From the NCBI GenBank assembly GCA_002314145.1, contig DCCG01000040.1, positions 1-64,000 on the forward strand: a DNA stretch of 64,000 nucleotides. Direction: 5' to 3'. The translations under genes were made by a program, and so were the position numbers. Under the pieces are notes generated by a model that worked only from the letters and a program-made list of their open reading frames with translations, had not been told where the DNA came from and did not search any database. This DNA comes from Thalassolituus sp. UBA1087. GTDB taxonomy: Bacteria; Pseudomonadota; Gammaproteobacteria; Pseudomonadales; Oceanobacteraceae. Of this stretch, positions 34,433 to 43,870 are shown one piece after another; the first letter of the stretch is position 1, and each line of letters begins with the position of its first letter.

Positions 34433-34736
34433 AACAAGTTGATCCGCTGAATGAGCTGTAAAACCGGCTGCTGAGCAGCTGGTGACGAGAGATGGTTATG
34501 ACCTCAGGGCCAAAAAGCGCGTAGTGTATCAGTAAGGGACAGTGTAGTGAGCTTTTATGACTGCCGCTTTATGGCTGTAAAGGCCACTTTGACCATGGCT
34601 GGAGTACAACACAGCGTTTCATTGTCCGACGGTTGTAGTGGGAATTATTCCTGCGTTGTTGTTTCATATAGACTGACCGTTAAATAGCAGGCAATCCTTC
34701 TTCAACCCAAGTTAAGCCAAGATAAGTGGAGTGATT
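34433..34736. other. 304-bp divergent intergenic region
   Basis: This gap separates the MFS pump (- strand) from the glutathione peroxidase (+ strand) and must carry both promoters. No consensus promoter, palindrome or small open frame with a ribosome-binding site stands out. Confidence 0.4.
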
Positions 34737-35282
34737 ATGAGTATTTATGCAACGGATGTGAAAACCATCAAGGGTGAACAGAAATCACTGGGGGACTATC
34801 AGGGCAAAGTGCTGCTGATCGTGAATGTCGCCTCCAAGTGTGGTCTGACGCCACAGTACGAGTCGCTCGAAGCCCTGTACAAAGCGAAATCAGCGGAAGG
34901 CTTTGAAGTGCTGGGCTTTCCCTGCAACCAGTTTCTGGCCCAGGAGCCAGGCACTGAAGAAGAAATTCAGGAATTCTGCTCTCTGACGTACGACGTCACC
35001 TTCCCCATGTTCAGTAAAATTGAAGTCAACGGCGCCGGCCGCCATCCCCTGTATCAGCAGCTGATCGCTGCTCAGCCGCAGGCTATTAAAACGGCAGAGG
35101 AAGGACTGAAGCAGAAACTGGGTTCCAAAGATCTGCTGCCGGAAAATGACAGCGATATTATGTGGAATTTCGAAAAATTTCTGGTCGGTAAAGACGGTGA
35201 AGTTATCGCCCGTTTTGCCCCGGACGTGACGGTGGAAGATGAGGTATTCAAAGCCGGGCTGGAAAAAGCACTGAACGGATAA
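34737..35282 (+). CDS. Glutathione peroxidase-family thiol peroxidase
   Basis: This 181-residue enzyme reduces hydroperoxides using Cys35 (VASKCGLTPQY) in place of selenocysteine. Cys63 in FPCNQF, with Gln in NQF and Trp-Asn in WNFEKFLV, completes the catalytic set. Many bacterial members use thioredoxin rather than glutathione. The ATG at 34737 has GTGGAG upstream. A terminator follows. Confidence 0.93.
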   Translation: MSIYATDVKTIKGEQKSLGDYQGKVLLIVNVASKCGLTPQYESLEALYKAKSAEGFEVLGFPCNQFLAQEPGTEEEIQEFCSLTYDVTFPMFSKIEVNGAGRHPLYQQLIAAQPQAIKTAEEGLKQKLGSKDLLPENDSDIMWNFEKFLVGKDGEVIARFAPDVTVEDEVFKAGLEKALNG

Positions 35283-35302
35283 AACGCTTCTGATGAACAA
35301 AA

Positions 35303-35327
35303 AAGCCCGGAATTTCCGGGCTTTTTT
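35303..35327. terminator. Bidirectional intrinsic terminator
   Basis: AAGCCCGGAA (35303-35312) pairs with TTCCGGGCTT (35314-35323), flanked by A and T runs. It lies between the convergent peroxidase and Old Yellow Enzyme genes. Confidence 0.92.
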
Positions 35328-35347
35328 GTGTCCGCCAGCAGAGAAGA

Positions 35348-36424
35348 TCAGCGGCTCATAGCCGGGTAATCTGTATAACCTTCCGCGCCGGAGGTATAGA
35401 AGGTAGAAGGGTCCGGTTCGTTTAATTCAGCCCCCGCCTTTATGCGTTCCGGTAAATCCGGGTTCGCCAGGAACGCGGTACCAAAGGCAACGGAATCAGC
35501 GCCCTGATGGCTGATCAGTTCAGCCGCTTCTTCTGCACTGTAGCCCATATTCACCATAAGGTGTCCGTTATAAACGTCACGTACCGCCGGAATAACATCG
35601 GCTTTCTGCAGGCCGAAGAAGTCCGCACGCATAACGTGCAGATAAGCCAGGTCGTAGGGATTCAGTATTTCGCCCAGGTACTGAATCCAGCGCACCGGAT
35701 CCTCTTCTTTCATGCTGTTAAAACTGTTCAGTGGCGACAGACGCAGGCCAGTGCGCTCGCTGCCGATTTCTGCCGTAACCGCATCCAGAACTTCACGCAG
35801 GAAACGGGTGCGGTTTTCCAGTGAGCCACCGTATTCGTCGGTACGCTGATTAGCGCTTTGGCGCAGGAACTGATCAACCAGATAACCGTTGGCCCCGTGG
35901 ACTTCCACTCCGTCAAAGCCGGCGGCAATGGCGTTAGCTGCGCCACGGCGGAAGTCTTCAACAATGTCGCTGATTTCGGATTTGGTCAGTGCGCGCGGCA
36001 CTGTGTAGGGCTTTTTGCCTTCCGGTGTATGAGTCTCATCGTCGATGGCAATGGCACTGGGCGCCACACATTCTTTGCCGCCGTTCAGCAGCGGATGGGC
36101 AGATCGGCCGGCGTGCCATATCTGCATATAAATGCGGCCACCTTTGGCGTGCACCGCATCGGTGACTGCTTTCCAGCCGGCAATCTGCTCCTCTGAGTAA
36201 ATGCCGGGATCATGACCGAAGGCTGAGGTGTCAGGCGTGACCATAGTGCATTCTGTAATGATCAGACCGGCACTGGCACGCTGGGCGTAATATTCAGCCA
36301 TCAGCGCATTGGGCTGGTGGTCAATGGCACGGGTCCGGGTCAGAGGGGCCATGGTGAGACGGTTGGGTAATTCCAGATTGCCCAGGGTAACCGGGGAGAA
36401 AAGAGAAGACGTTGGTGCTGGCAT
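35348..36424 (-). CDS. Old Yellow Enzyme-family alkene reductase (NemA-like)
   Basis: This 358-residue FMN enzyme reduces activated C=C bonds or nitro groups with NADPH. Family landmarks are LPNRLTMAPLTR at the first strand, QIWHAGRSAHP, the substrate-binding His and Asn in EVHGANGYL, FLRQSANQRTDEYGGSLENR, and the C-terminal FGTAFLANPDLPERI. The ATG at 36424 has GCGGAG upstream; an extension of 11 codons lacks support. It is monocistronic, next to the peroxidase, consistent with detoxification. Confidence 0.93.
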   Translation of the reverse strand: MPAPTSSLFSPVTLGNLELPNRLTMAPLTRTRAIDHQPNALMAEYYAQRASAGLIITECTMVTPDTSAFGHDPGIYSEEQIAGWKAVTDAVHAKGGRIYMQIWHAGRSAHPLLNGGKECVAPSAIAIDDETHTPEGKKPYTVPRALTKSEISDIVEDFRRGAANAIAAGFDGVEVHGANGYLVDQFLRQSANQRTDEYGGSLENRTRFLREVLDAVTAEIGSERTGLRLSPLNSFNSMKEEDPVRWIQYLGEILNPYDLAYLHVMRADFFGLQKADVIPAVRDVYNGHLMVNMGYSAEEAAELISHQGADSVAFGTAFLANPDLPERIKAGAELNEPDPSTFYTSGAEGYTDYPAMSR

Positions 36425-36656
36425 AAAATGCTCCGCTGAAATAAATGTTGTGCACAATCATTTATGCATCCGCGCGCTGCTTTTTAAAGTGGTGGATAAA
36501 GGAACAGAGTGTTGATTCCCTGATACATTGCCGGCGGGTTATCTCCTTTAATGCATCCTGAAATATAGAAGGCAGTGCAGCGTCTGTTTGACCCTGTGTT
36601 CTGCATTGACGGATACTGCCGCCTGTCTTTTATTCTTAATTTGCCGGAGCACCGCA

Positions 36657-37574
36657 ATGTACAGAGCCGTCATACTGGATGCCGATACCATGGGAGAGGT
36701 GGATTTCACACCGATCCGGGAGGCGGTCAGTGAACTGCGAATTTTCCCGTCCACGGATGACAAAAAACTGGCAGATCACATCGGCGCTGCGGATCTGGTG
36801 ATTACCAATAAAGTGGTGATTCCGGGGCAGGTGATGGACCGCCTGAAAGGTATTCTGGTGTTGGCAACCGGGACCAATAATATTGATATGGAGGCGGCTG
36901 CCCGGCACGGGGTTCCTGTTCTGAATGTTAAAAATTACGGTACGGATTCTGTCGCTCAGCACACGTTAATGCTGATGCTGAGTCTGGCGGCCCGGCTGCC
37001 GGTTTATCAGCAGGATCTGAAACAGGGTGCCTGGCAACAGAGTGATTTTTTCTGTCTGTTAAATCACAGTACCACCCAGCTCAGCGGTAAAACCATACTG
37101 ATCGCCGGGCAGGGAACGCTGGGCAAAGCGGTCGCAGGCCTGGCTCAGGCGCTGGGGATGACGGTGCAGTTCTGTGCCCGTCCCGGTGCCACAGATGATC
37201 AGCGGCCGGGGTTTGATTCTCTGTTGCCTCAGGCTGACGTGATCAGCTTTCATTGCCCGCTGAATGAGCATACGCATCATCTGCTGAATGAGGATAATCT
37301 CGCGCAGCTGAAAACCGGTGCACTGGTGGTTAATTGCGCCCGTGGCGGCATTATTGATGAGGACGCTGCCCTGCAGGCGCTGAAGCGCGGACAGCTGGGT
37401 GGACTGGCGGTGGATGTGTTACCGCAGGAACCGCCGCGCCAGGGTCATGCATTGCTGGAAGCCCTGGATGATAATCTGAATCTGATTGTCACTCCCCATA
37501 ATGCCTGGATCAGTCCTCAGGCGCGGCAGAAGATTATTGAACTGACGGCTGAGAATATCCGCTCATTGGGCTGA
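36657..37574 (+). CDS. D-2-hydroxyacid dehydrogenase
   Basis: This 305-residue NAD(P)-dependent enzyme is of the hydroxypyruvate/glycerate dehydrogenase type. The dinucleotide motif GQGTLG, the catalytic Arg in NCARGGIIDE, a Glu in the preceding region and His in TPHNAWIS are present, with the NYGTDSVAQHTL helix typical of the family. It interconverts 2-keto and 2-hydroxy acids, perhaps glyoxylate or hydroxypyruvate. GGAG lies 8 bases before the ATG at 36657. It is monocistronic. Confidence 0.9.
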   Translation: MYRAVILDADTMGEVDFTPIREAVSELRIFPSTDDKKLADHIGAADLVITNKVVIPGQVMDRLKGILVLATGTNNIDMEAAARHGVPVLNVKNYGTDSVAQHTLMLMLSLAARLPVYQQDLKQGAWQQSDFFCLLNHSTTQLSGKTILIAGQGTLGKAVAGLAQALGMTVQFCARPGATDDQRPGFDSLLPQADVISFHCPLNEHTHHLLNEDNLAQLKTGALVVNCARGGIIDEDAALQALKRGQLGGLAVDVLPQEPPRQGHALLEALDDNLNLIVTPHNAWISPQARQKIIELTAENIRSLG

Positions 37575-37679
37575 GACGGTGTTTGAATTCTTCAAAGGAA
37601 TTTAAACTATAAAATTAATTCCTTTTACAAATAGATAGTGGGCGGTCATTCTCTGCACCCTGTTAACACGGGGTTGTTT

Positions 37680-38561
37680 ATGTGGATCGCCATTACCTTA
37701 TTTGCGGCTGCCTGCCAGTCATTCCGGACTGCGTATCAGAATACGCTTTCCCGTGAAGCCGGTTTTCTTCACGCCACCATGGCGCGCTCTCTGTATGGTC
37801 TGCCACTGGTCAGTGTGTATCTGCTTGGCGTCTGGTATGCGTTCGGCGGTACGGCCTTTGACAATGCCACGAGGTTTTTTATTGCCGCGACCGTCTGTGC
37901 TCTGGCTCAGATTCTGGCGACCTATTTTATGCTGCGGGTTTTTCACTCCGGCAGTTTTGCGCTCGGCACCTTATTGGCAAAAACAGAAGCGGTACTGGCC
38001 GCGTTAATTGGTCTGCCGGTGCTGCATCATTCGCTCACTATGTCCGGCTGGGCCGGCGTGGTACTGGGGGTGGCCGGGGCCCTGATTATGAGTGTTCAGT
38101 GGCGCAACCTGCTGAAAGCGCACAAAGATGTGTCTTTCATGCTCGGACTGGCCAGTGGTCTGTGTTTTGCGATTACTTCGGTGGCTGCCTCTGTTGCCAG
38201 TCACGCTTTCAGTGGTCCGCTGATCATTAATGCCGGGGTAACACTCTGGTACGTACTGGTTTTGCAGTCAGTTATTTTATGCAGTATTCAGATGATTAAA
38301 TCCCGCGATTTATTGGCTCCTTTCCGGGCGGATATCAGACTCAGCAGTAAAGTGGGGGTGTTAAGTTCGCTCGGTTCCATTGGCTGGTTTACCGGATTTG
38401 CGCTAGTTAATCCGGCGCTGGTTAAAACTCTGGGACAGGCAGAAATTATTGGTACGCTGTATTTTTCCCGTCGCCGTTTCGGTGAACGTATCACGCCACA
38501 GCAATGGCTGGGGGGAATTTTAATTGTTATCAGCGTGATTCTGGTGACTGTCAGATTCTGA
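37680..38561 (+). CDS. EamA/DMT-family transporter
   Basis: This 293-residue membrane protein has ten hydrophobic helices arranged as two EamA-like halves (MWIAITLFAAACQSF at the start, WLGGILIVISVILVTVRF at the end). The drug/metabolite transporter superfamily exports small metabolites and amino acids; the substrate is not predictable. The ATG at 37680 directly precedes the first helix; an upstream GTG at 37638 would add an unneeded 14 residues. It is followed by a convergent DUF1772 gene. Confidence 0.82.
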   Translation: MWIAITLFAAACQSFRTAYQNTLSREAGFLHATMARSLYGLPLVSVYLLGVWYAFGGTAFDNATRFFIAATVCALAQILATYFMLRVFHSGSFALGTLLAKTEAVLAALIGLPVLHHSLTMSGWAGVVLGVAGALIMSVQWRNLLKAHKDVSFMLGLASGLCFAITSVAASVASHAFSGPLIINAGVTLWYVLVLQSVILCSIQMIKSRDLLAPFRADIRLSSKVGVLSSLGSIGWFTGFALVNPALVKTLGQAEIIGTLYFSRRRFGERITPQQWLGGILIVISVILVTVRF

Positions 38562-38595
38562 CCGGCACAGAGTCCGGCCAGTTAATTCGGCCTTT

Positions 38596-39048
38596 TCAGG
38601 CAGCACCGATTAATGCTGCTGCCAGTAACGAACTCAGCATGCGCAGGTGATTCCAGCGTGTCCATTGCCGCAGGTACACTGGCCAGAACGGATTTTCCCC
38701 GTTGCTGTGCTGTGCCGCCAGCAGGCGGTTATTTAACGGTACATTGAAGAGCGCCGTGCAGATAAACATACCGCCGATATACACTGCGCTGCCGCTGATA
38801 ATGAAGATGTTCTGTTCATTCATCAGCTGCCACAGTAACAACATCAGCGCCAACAATGTGGATGCAGAAAATACCGGCATAAACAGAGACTTCAGTATGA
38901 ACCGGTTAATCTCCACCATAGCCTCAGATCCGTTGCCGGCGTGTTGCAGCGCCTTCATGACAAACGCAGAGAACACAAAATACACACCGCCCATCAGTGC
39001 CATACTGATGACGGCGAAACATTCTGCTGCCTGAATGAATTCATGCAT
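38596..39048 (-). CDS. DUF1772 membrane protein
   Basis: This 150-residue protein has four hydrophobic helices with the DUF1772 features FSAFVMKALQ, FNVPLNNRLL and RQWTRWNHLRMLSSLLAAAL. Function of the family is unknown; it often accompanies NmrA-like or AraC genes, as here. It lies 34 bp downstream of the NmrA-like gene and is probably co-transcribed. Confidence 0.85.
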   Translation of the reverse strand: MHEFIQAAECFAVISMALMGGVYFVFSAFVMKALQHAGNGSEAMVEINRFILKSLFMPVFSASTLLALMLLLWQLMNEQNIFIISGSAVYIGGMFICTALFNVPLNNRLLAAQHSNGENPFWPVYLRQWTRWNHLRMLSSLLAAALIGAA

Positions 39049-39082
39049 AAGCCTGTTTTCCTGTTTGAAAATGGTTAGTCTG

Positions 39083-39937
39083 TCAGTCCGTCACGGCAGG
39101 GGACCAAAGGCCCGCGTCGATGGTTTTACGCACATAGGTGGCGAACGGGGTGGGCGGACGCTGCAGGGCTTCTGTCACGCCTGTGCTGAGGCTGGCGTTG
39201 CGCCCGTCCAGTACTTCGGTAAACAGCTCCTTCAGCAGATCGCGTATGTCATCCGGTACGCCCTGTTGCTGCAGCACCTGTAACCATTGCTCCGCCGCCA
39301 CAGTGCGATAGGCGATGGGCCTTCCTGTCTGACGACTGATTTCGGCCACACATTCCGCGAAGGTCAGAAGCTCAGGTCCGGTCACTTCGAACACCCGGTT
39401 GGCAAGCGCGGGCCGGGTCAGCGCCGCGACGGCGACATCGGCAATATCGTCGGTATCAACGAAAGGTTCTCGGATGGTGTCAGCGGGCAGACAGAGTTCG
39501 CCATCAAGAATGCCCTGAGCCATAAAACTTTCGCTGAAGTTCTGACAAAACCATGAGGCACGGACCAGGTTCCAGGATAAGCCACTGGTGATCAGTACCT
39601 GTTCCGCCTGTTGTGCGCCGGCTTCACCACGGCCGGAAAGCAGCACAATATGCTCTACACCTGAGTCTTTGGCACAGCGGATCAGCTGACCAATATCCTC
39701 CTGTGCCCGGGCAACTGCCAGGTCGGGTTGGTAGGTTACATACAGGGCGTCTATACCCTGTAGCGCCGCGGGCCAGTTATGCGCTTGCGCCCAGTCGAAT
39801 GCGGGGCTTGTGGAGCGCGACAGTGTGCGCACAGAGTGGCCCTGCGACTGCAGCCGTTGTGTTACGCGGCGGCCGGTTTTTCCACCCGCGCCAATAACTG
39901 CGAAGCGCCGGGATGGCTTACGGTTGTGAGTATTCAT
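39083..39937 (-). CDS. NmrA-family NAD(P)-binding protein
   Basis: This 284-residue atypical SDR has the Rossmann motif GAGGKTG (residues 17-23) and the NmrA-like flow HIVLLSGRGEAGAQQAEQVLITSG. It lacks the classical Tyr-x3-Lys pair. Members act as redox sensors or NADPH-dependent reductases. AGGA precedes the ATG. It is divergent from an AraC regulator and upstream of DUF1772, a recurring three-gene set. Confidence 0.87.
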   Translation of the reverse strand: MNTHNRKPSRRFAVIGAGGKTGRRVTQRLQSQGHSVRTLSRSTSPAFDWAQAHNWPAALQGIDALYVTYQPDLAVARAQEDIGQLIRCAKDSGVEHIVLLSGRGEAGAQQAEQVLITSGLSWNLVRASWFCQNFSESFMAQGILDGELCLPADTIREPFVDTDDIADVAVAALTRPALANRVFEVTGPELLTFAECVAEISRQTGRPIAYRTVAAEQWLQVLQQQGVPDDIRDLLKELFTEVLDGRNASLSTGVTEALQRPPTPFATYVRKTIDAGLWSPAVTD

Positions 39938-40054
39938 AACAATGTCCTGTTGGCTTAGCTGTTTAAGTGCTGAACAGTTTGTGCGTATACTTCAGGATGA
40001 ACAATCACAGAAAGTCCTTTAATTTTTACCAATCGTCCGGAAAATGAGCGCCTT

Positions 40055-41014
40055 ATGACGGAACGGGATATTCCTTTGTTTCATGACCCTTTGGGCGAAG
40101 TGCTGCATCTGCTGAAACTGAACGGCACTCTGTACTGCCGATCTGAACTGTCTGCGCCCTGGGGCATTGAATTCCCGGCGTTTGAACACAGCGTGATGTT
40201 TCATATCGTCAGCGCTGGCGAATGCTGGCTGCATGTGGAAGGGCAGCCGCCGGTTCTGCTGAAAGAAGGCAGCCTGGCATTGCTGCCTCACGGCCAGGGG
40301 CACCGTATCAGCAGTCCGGGGACAAATACGTCCCAGGGGCTGTTTGATATTCCGGTGGAAAAAGTCAGTGACCGTCTGGAAATCATGCACTATGGCGGTG
40401 GCGGAGAGGTCACCGGATTAACCTGTGGTGTCGCCAGATTTGATCATTTTACCGGCCAGGAGCTGACCCGCTGCTTACCTTCTGTCATTCACACCGATGA
40501 CCTGGCAGCGGAAGAAAACGAATGGCTGCAGAGTTCAATCCGACTGATTGCCCGTGAAGCCGCAGGCATGGGACCCGGCAGTGAAACCCTGATTACCCAC
40601 CTGGCGGATATTATGATTATTCAGGCTATCCGCCGCTGGCTTCAGCAGTCGTCCACGGATCAGCAACCCGTGACAGCCGGTTGGCTGACAGGGCTGCGGG
40701 ATAAACACATTGGCCGGGCGCTGGCTGCTTTTCACCGCCGCCCCGGAGAGGACTGGTCAGTGCAACGCCTGTGTGCGGTTGCGGGGATGTCACGTTCTGT
40801 CTTTATGCAGAAGTTTTCGCATTTAATGGGGGAGTCTGCGGGTCGTTATATCACCCGCTGGCGTATGCAGCTGGGACGTGAAATGTTACAGCAGGGCAAA
40901 GCGTCCATCACTGCCATTGCTTCTGATCTGGGGTATGCCAGTGAGTCTGCGTTCAGCCGTGCATTCCGGCGGGAGTTTGGTGTGCCACCCGGGCAGGTGG
41001 AAAAAAATCAATAG
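40055..41014 (+). CDS. AraC-family transcriptional regulator with cupin sensor
   Basis: This 319-residue protein has an N-terminal cupin_6-type domain (HIVSAGECWLHVEG, LLPHGQGHRI) and two C-terminal helix-turn-helix motifs over residues 225-318 (RLCAVAGMSRSVFMQKF; ASDLGYASESAFSRAFRREFG). Such regulators typically control the divergent gene, here the NmrA-like oxidoreductase, 117 bp away; the inducer is unknown. Confidence 0.9.
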   Translation: MTERDIPLFHDPLGEVLHLLKLNGTLYCRSELSAPWGIEFPAFEHSVMFHIVSAGECWLHVEGQPPVLLKEGSLALLPHGQGHRISSPGTNTSQGLFDIPVEKVSDRLEIMHYGGGGEVTGLTCGVARFDHFTGQELTRCLPSVIHTDDLAAEENEWLQSSIRLIAREAAGMGPGSETLITHLADIMIIQAIRRWLQQSSTDQQPVTAGWLTGLRDKHIGRALAAFHRRPGEDWSVQRLCAVAGMSRSVFMQKFSHLMGESAGRYITRWRMQLGREMLQQGKASITAIASDLGYASESAFSRAFRREFGVPPGQVEKNQ

Positions 41015-41195
41015 CGCATAAAAACAGCGCCGCTCTGATGCCGCAATATGACGTGTAAAGCGCAGCATGTTCCTGCCTTTTTACGCATCATTAATAGGCA
41101 ATATACGCACGCAGAACATGGCGCTTGCTTAGTTAACCGGGCTTCAAATATTCTTAGCGCCTTGTTTGTAAATGAAAGGGCGATTTGCCGGTTTT

Positions 41196-42122
41196 ATGAA
41201 ACGTCTGACGGTACTTGGCAGTGTGAACGCCGATCATGTTCTGAATATATCCCGGTTCCCCCAGCCCGGAGAAACAGTCACCGGCCACCATTATCGCGTG
41301 GCTCCGGGAGGAAAAGGTGCCAACCAGGTCGTTGCCGCAGCCCGCATGGGAGCCGTGCCTGCATTTATCGCCATGTTGGGGGAAGACGCTTTTGGTGAAC
41401 AGATGCGTCATACCTTTGCCAGTGAAGGCATTGATACGCAGGCGGTGATGACGGCCAGCGGTAAGCCGTCCGGCGTTGCTATGATTCAGGTAAATGCCGA
41501 GGGAGAAAACAGCATCTGTATCGCCCCGGAAAGTAATGCCTGTCTGACACCGGCGGCTATCCAGCCTCACCTTTCGCTGATTCACCATGCCGATTATCTG
41601 CTGATGCAGCTGGAAACACCTCAGGAAACGCTGCAGCTGGCTGCCGAAGAAGCTGTAAAACATCATACACTGGTGATTCTTAATCCGGCACCGGCCAGTG
41701 TTCTGGAAGATCGTTTTCTTAAGCTGGTGGATATTATTACGCCCAACCAGACCGAAGCCGAAGCATTAACCGGCATTAACGTCAGCGATGAAATCAGTGC
41801 CGGACAGGCTGCCGCCCGCTTGCATGACCGGGGTATCCCAGTGGTGGTGATTACCATGGGGCGTCAGGGCGCCTGGGTGAGCCGGCGGGAATCGCACAGC
41901 ACCTGCGGTGAGCTGGTTCCCGGCTTTGATGTCGAAGCCCGCGACACCACGGCTGCCGGAGATACATTCAATGGTGCCCTGGTCAGCTGTCTGCTGACCG
42001 GGACAGGACTGAAAGAAGCTGTGCGTCGTGCCCACGCGGCCGCTGCCGTGTCTGTGACCCGTGACGGTGCACTGTCGTCAGTGCCAACGCTGGCGGAAGT
42101 GGATGCCTTTATGCGTGGCTGA
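41196..42122 (+). CDS. rbsK: Ribokinase (PfkB-family sugar kinase)
   Basis: This 308-residue kinase matches the length of E. coli RbsK. It has the opening LTVLGSVNADHVL, GGKGANQVVAAARMG for sugar binding, and the anion-hole/catalytic motif DTTAAGDTFNGAL with the base Asp. It phosphorylates ribose to ribose-5-phosphate. An ATG at 41172 would add 8 residues; 41196 agrees better with the family. No ribose transporter or rbs regulator is nearby, so it probably salvages ribose released from nucleosides. Confidence 0.9.
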   Translation: MKRLTVLGSVNADHVLNISRFPQPGETVTGHHYRVAPGGKGANQVVAAARMGAVPAFIAMLGEDAFGEQMRHTFASEGIDTQAVMTASGKPSGVAMIQVNAEGENSICIAPESNACLTPAAIQPHLSLIHHADYLLMQLETPQETLQLAAEEAVKHHTLVILNPAPASVLEDRFLKLVDIITPNQTEAEALTGINVSDEISAGQAAARLHDRGIPVVVITMGRQGAWVSRRESHSTCGELVPGFDVEARDTTAAGDTFNGALVSCLLTGTGLKEAVRRAHAAAAVSVTRDGALSSVPTLAEVDAFMRG

Positions 42123-42298
42123 CGACACACCAGGACAGACGTCCACGCGCCGGCATCGCGCTCCGTCATATAGTTCAGCAGAAAAACCGCACAGGGATTG
42201 TTGCAACAGAGGATGATAGTTATTCATAGCGACAGGGCGGCAATGCCGGTCTGGCGTGACATAATCCTCCTGCCCATGTATTTATCCGGTTGATCCCT

Positions 42299-43294
42299 GT
42301 GACACAACATCCAGAAACAACAGCGACAAACCACACTTATCAGGCCGGTAATCCGGCTGGCGCCGCGCCTGACAACAGTCAGACCGGCGTGAATAAACAG
42401 CCTGGCCCGGCATTTCTTGTGACGGCCATGCTGTTGCTGTTACCGCCATTATTCTGGGCCGGAAATTTTATTGTCGGCCGGGCGGTGCGTAACGAAATTC
42501 CGCCGGTCACTTTGTCAGTGAGTCGCTGGATTATTGCATCCATTATTCTGCTGCCTTTTGCCTGGCGTGCGGTACGCCGTGATTATCCTCTTTACTGGCA
42601 GCATCGCTGGCTTATTCTGGGCATTTCCCTGACCGGTATCACGGCGTTTAATTCGCTGATTTATCTTGGCTTGCAGACGACCCAGGCGGCCAATGGCATT
42701 ATTCTGAATTCTTTTATTCCCTTGTTAATTGTCTTACTGGGCGGGTGTTTTTTAGGTTATGCCGTCCGTCGTGTACAGATTGCCGGTATGGTGATTTCGT
42801 TTGCCGGTGTACTGGCGATTGTGATGCGCGGTGATCTGCAACGACTGGCGTCACTGAATGTCGCTCACGGGGATTTGATTTTATTGTCCGCCATGCTGTG
42901 CTGGGCGTTTTATACCCTGGGTCTGAAAGCCGTGCCAGCTGCGATTAACCGTACCGGATTATTGTCTGTGCAGATGGCCACCGGACTGATTTTTCTGCTG
43001 CCGTTCTGGGGCTGGGAACTGGCTTCCGGACAACGCCCGGTGTGGAATTTTCACTCGCTGCTGTCACTTGCCTACGTCGGGGTTGTTCCTTCGGTACTGG
43101 CGTATTTACTCTATAACGCCTGTGTTGCCAGACTCGGACCGGCACGGGCAGGCTTATCCATTCATCTGATTCCGCTTTTCGGTGCACTCTTGTCTGTGCT
43201 ATATCTTGGCGAACAGATTCATCTGTATCACCTGCTGGGTGCTGTGCTGATTTTCACTGGTATTGTGATTGCCAGCCGCAGCACCGGCCAGTGA
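42299..43294 (+). CDS. EamA/DMT-family transporter
   Basis: This protein of about 330 residues has ten hydrophobic helices in two EamA halves (FWAGNFIVGRAV, then AYLLYNACVARLGPARAGLS). The substrate is unknown. The start is uncertain: a TTG at 42290 and a GTG at 42299 add about 45 hydrophilic residues before the first helix, while the first ATG is at 42428 and gives 288 residues. None has a convincing Shine-Dalgarno. It is not closely similar to the other EamA protein in the window. Confidence 0.8.
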   Translation: MTQHPETTATNHTYQAGNPAGAAPDNSQTGVNKQPGPAFLVTAMLLLLPPLFWAGNFIVGRAVRNEIPPVTLSVSRWIIASIILLPFAWRAVRRDYPLYWQHRWLILGISLTGITAFNSLIYLGLQTTQAANGIILNSFIPLLIVLLGGCFLGYAVRRVQIAGMVISFAGVLAIVMRGDLQRLASLNVAHGDLILLSAMLCWAFYTLGLKAVPAAINRTGLLSVQMATGLIFLLPFWGWELASGQRPVWNFHSLLSLAYVGVVPSVLAYLLYNACVARLGPARAGLSIHLIPLFGALLSVLYLGEQIHLYHLLGAVLIFTGIVIASRSTGQ

Positions 43295-43342
43295 ATGTGA
43301 ACAGATGTCTGAGTGAGTTCCACGAATACAGAGATAAGGGTG

Positions 43343-43870
43343 ATGAAAAAACGCTATGTCTGCCCACGGGTGTGCGGTGTTCTGCTGACTCTGACCGTGA
43401 CGCTGTCAGCCTGCAGCAATATGGTATCGGTGGAGCAGGCACTGGGTCCGTCGCAGGCTCCGGCGCAGCCGTTAACCCGTGCCGGGCAACAGCAACTGGA
43501 TGATGTTAAAGCAACCATTTATCGCCAGTACCGGCAGTGGCAGGGAACGGGTTACGCTTACGGTGGCATAGGTAAAAACGGACTCGATTGTTCCGGCCTA
43601 GTTTATATTACCTACCGCGATGAGCTGGGGGTCAGTATGCCGCGCACCACTGCCCAGCAAAGGTTCGCCGGTAGCCCGGTGCGGCGGGATCAGCTGCGTG
43701 CCGGTGATCTGGTATTTTTTAAAACCAGTTATAAATCCCGCCATGTGGGTATTTATATTGAAGATAAAAAATTCCTGCATGTTTCAACGTCAAAGGGCGT
43801 GATGATTTCCCGCCTTGATGATTATTACTGGAAAGACAGATTCACCCAGGCGCGGCGAGTTATCCGTTAG
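43343..43870 (+). CDS. NlpC/P60 peptidoglycan endopeptidase lipoprotein
   Basis: This 175-residue lipoprotein has a lipobox LSAC (Cys at about 24). The NlpC/P60 domain has the catalytic Cys in GLDCSGLVY and His in SRHVGIYI, with HVST supplying a likely third residue. It resembles Spr/MepS, which cleaves D-Ala-mDAP cross-links during wall growth. The ATG at 43343 directly precedes the signal sequence. Its 3' end overlaps the convergent FUSC gene by 11 bp. Confidence 0.9.
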   Translation: MKKRYVCPRVCGVLLTLTVTLSACSNMVSVEQALGPSQAPAQPLTRAGQQQLDDVKATIYRQYRQWQGTGYAYGGIGKNGLDCSGLVYITYRDELGVSMPRTTAQQRFAGSPVRRDQLRAGDLVFFKTSYKSRHVGIYIEDKKFLHVSTSKGVMISRLDDYYWKDRFTQARRVIR

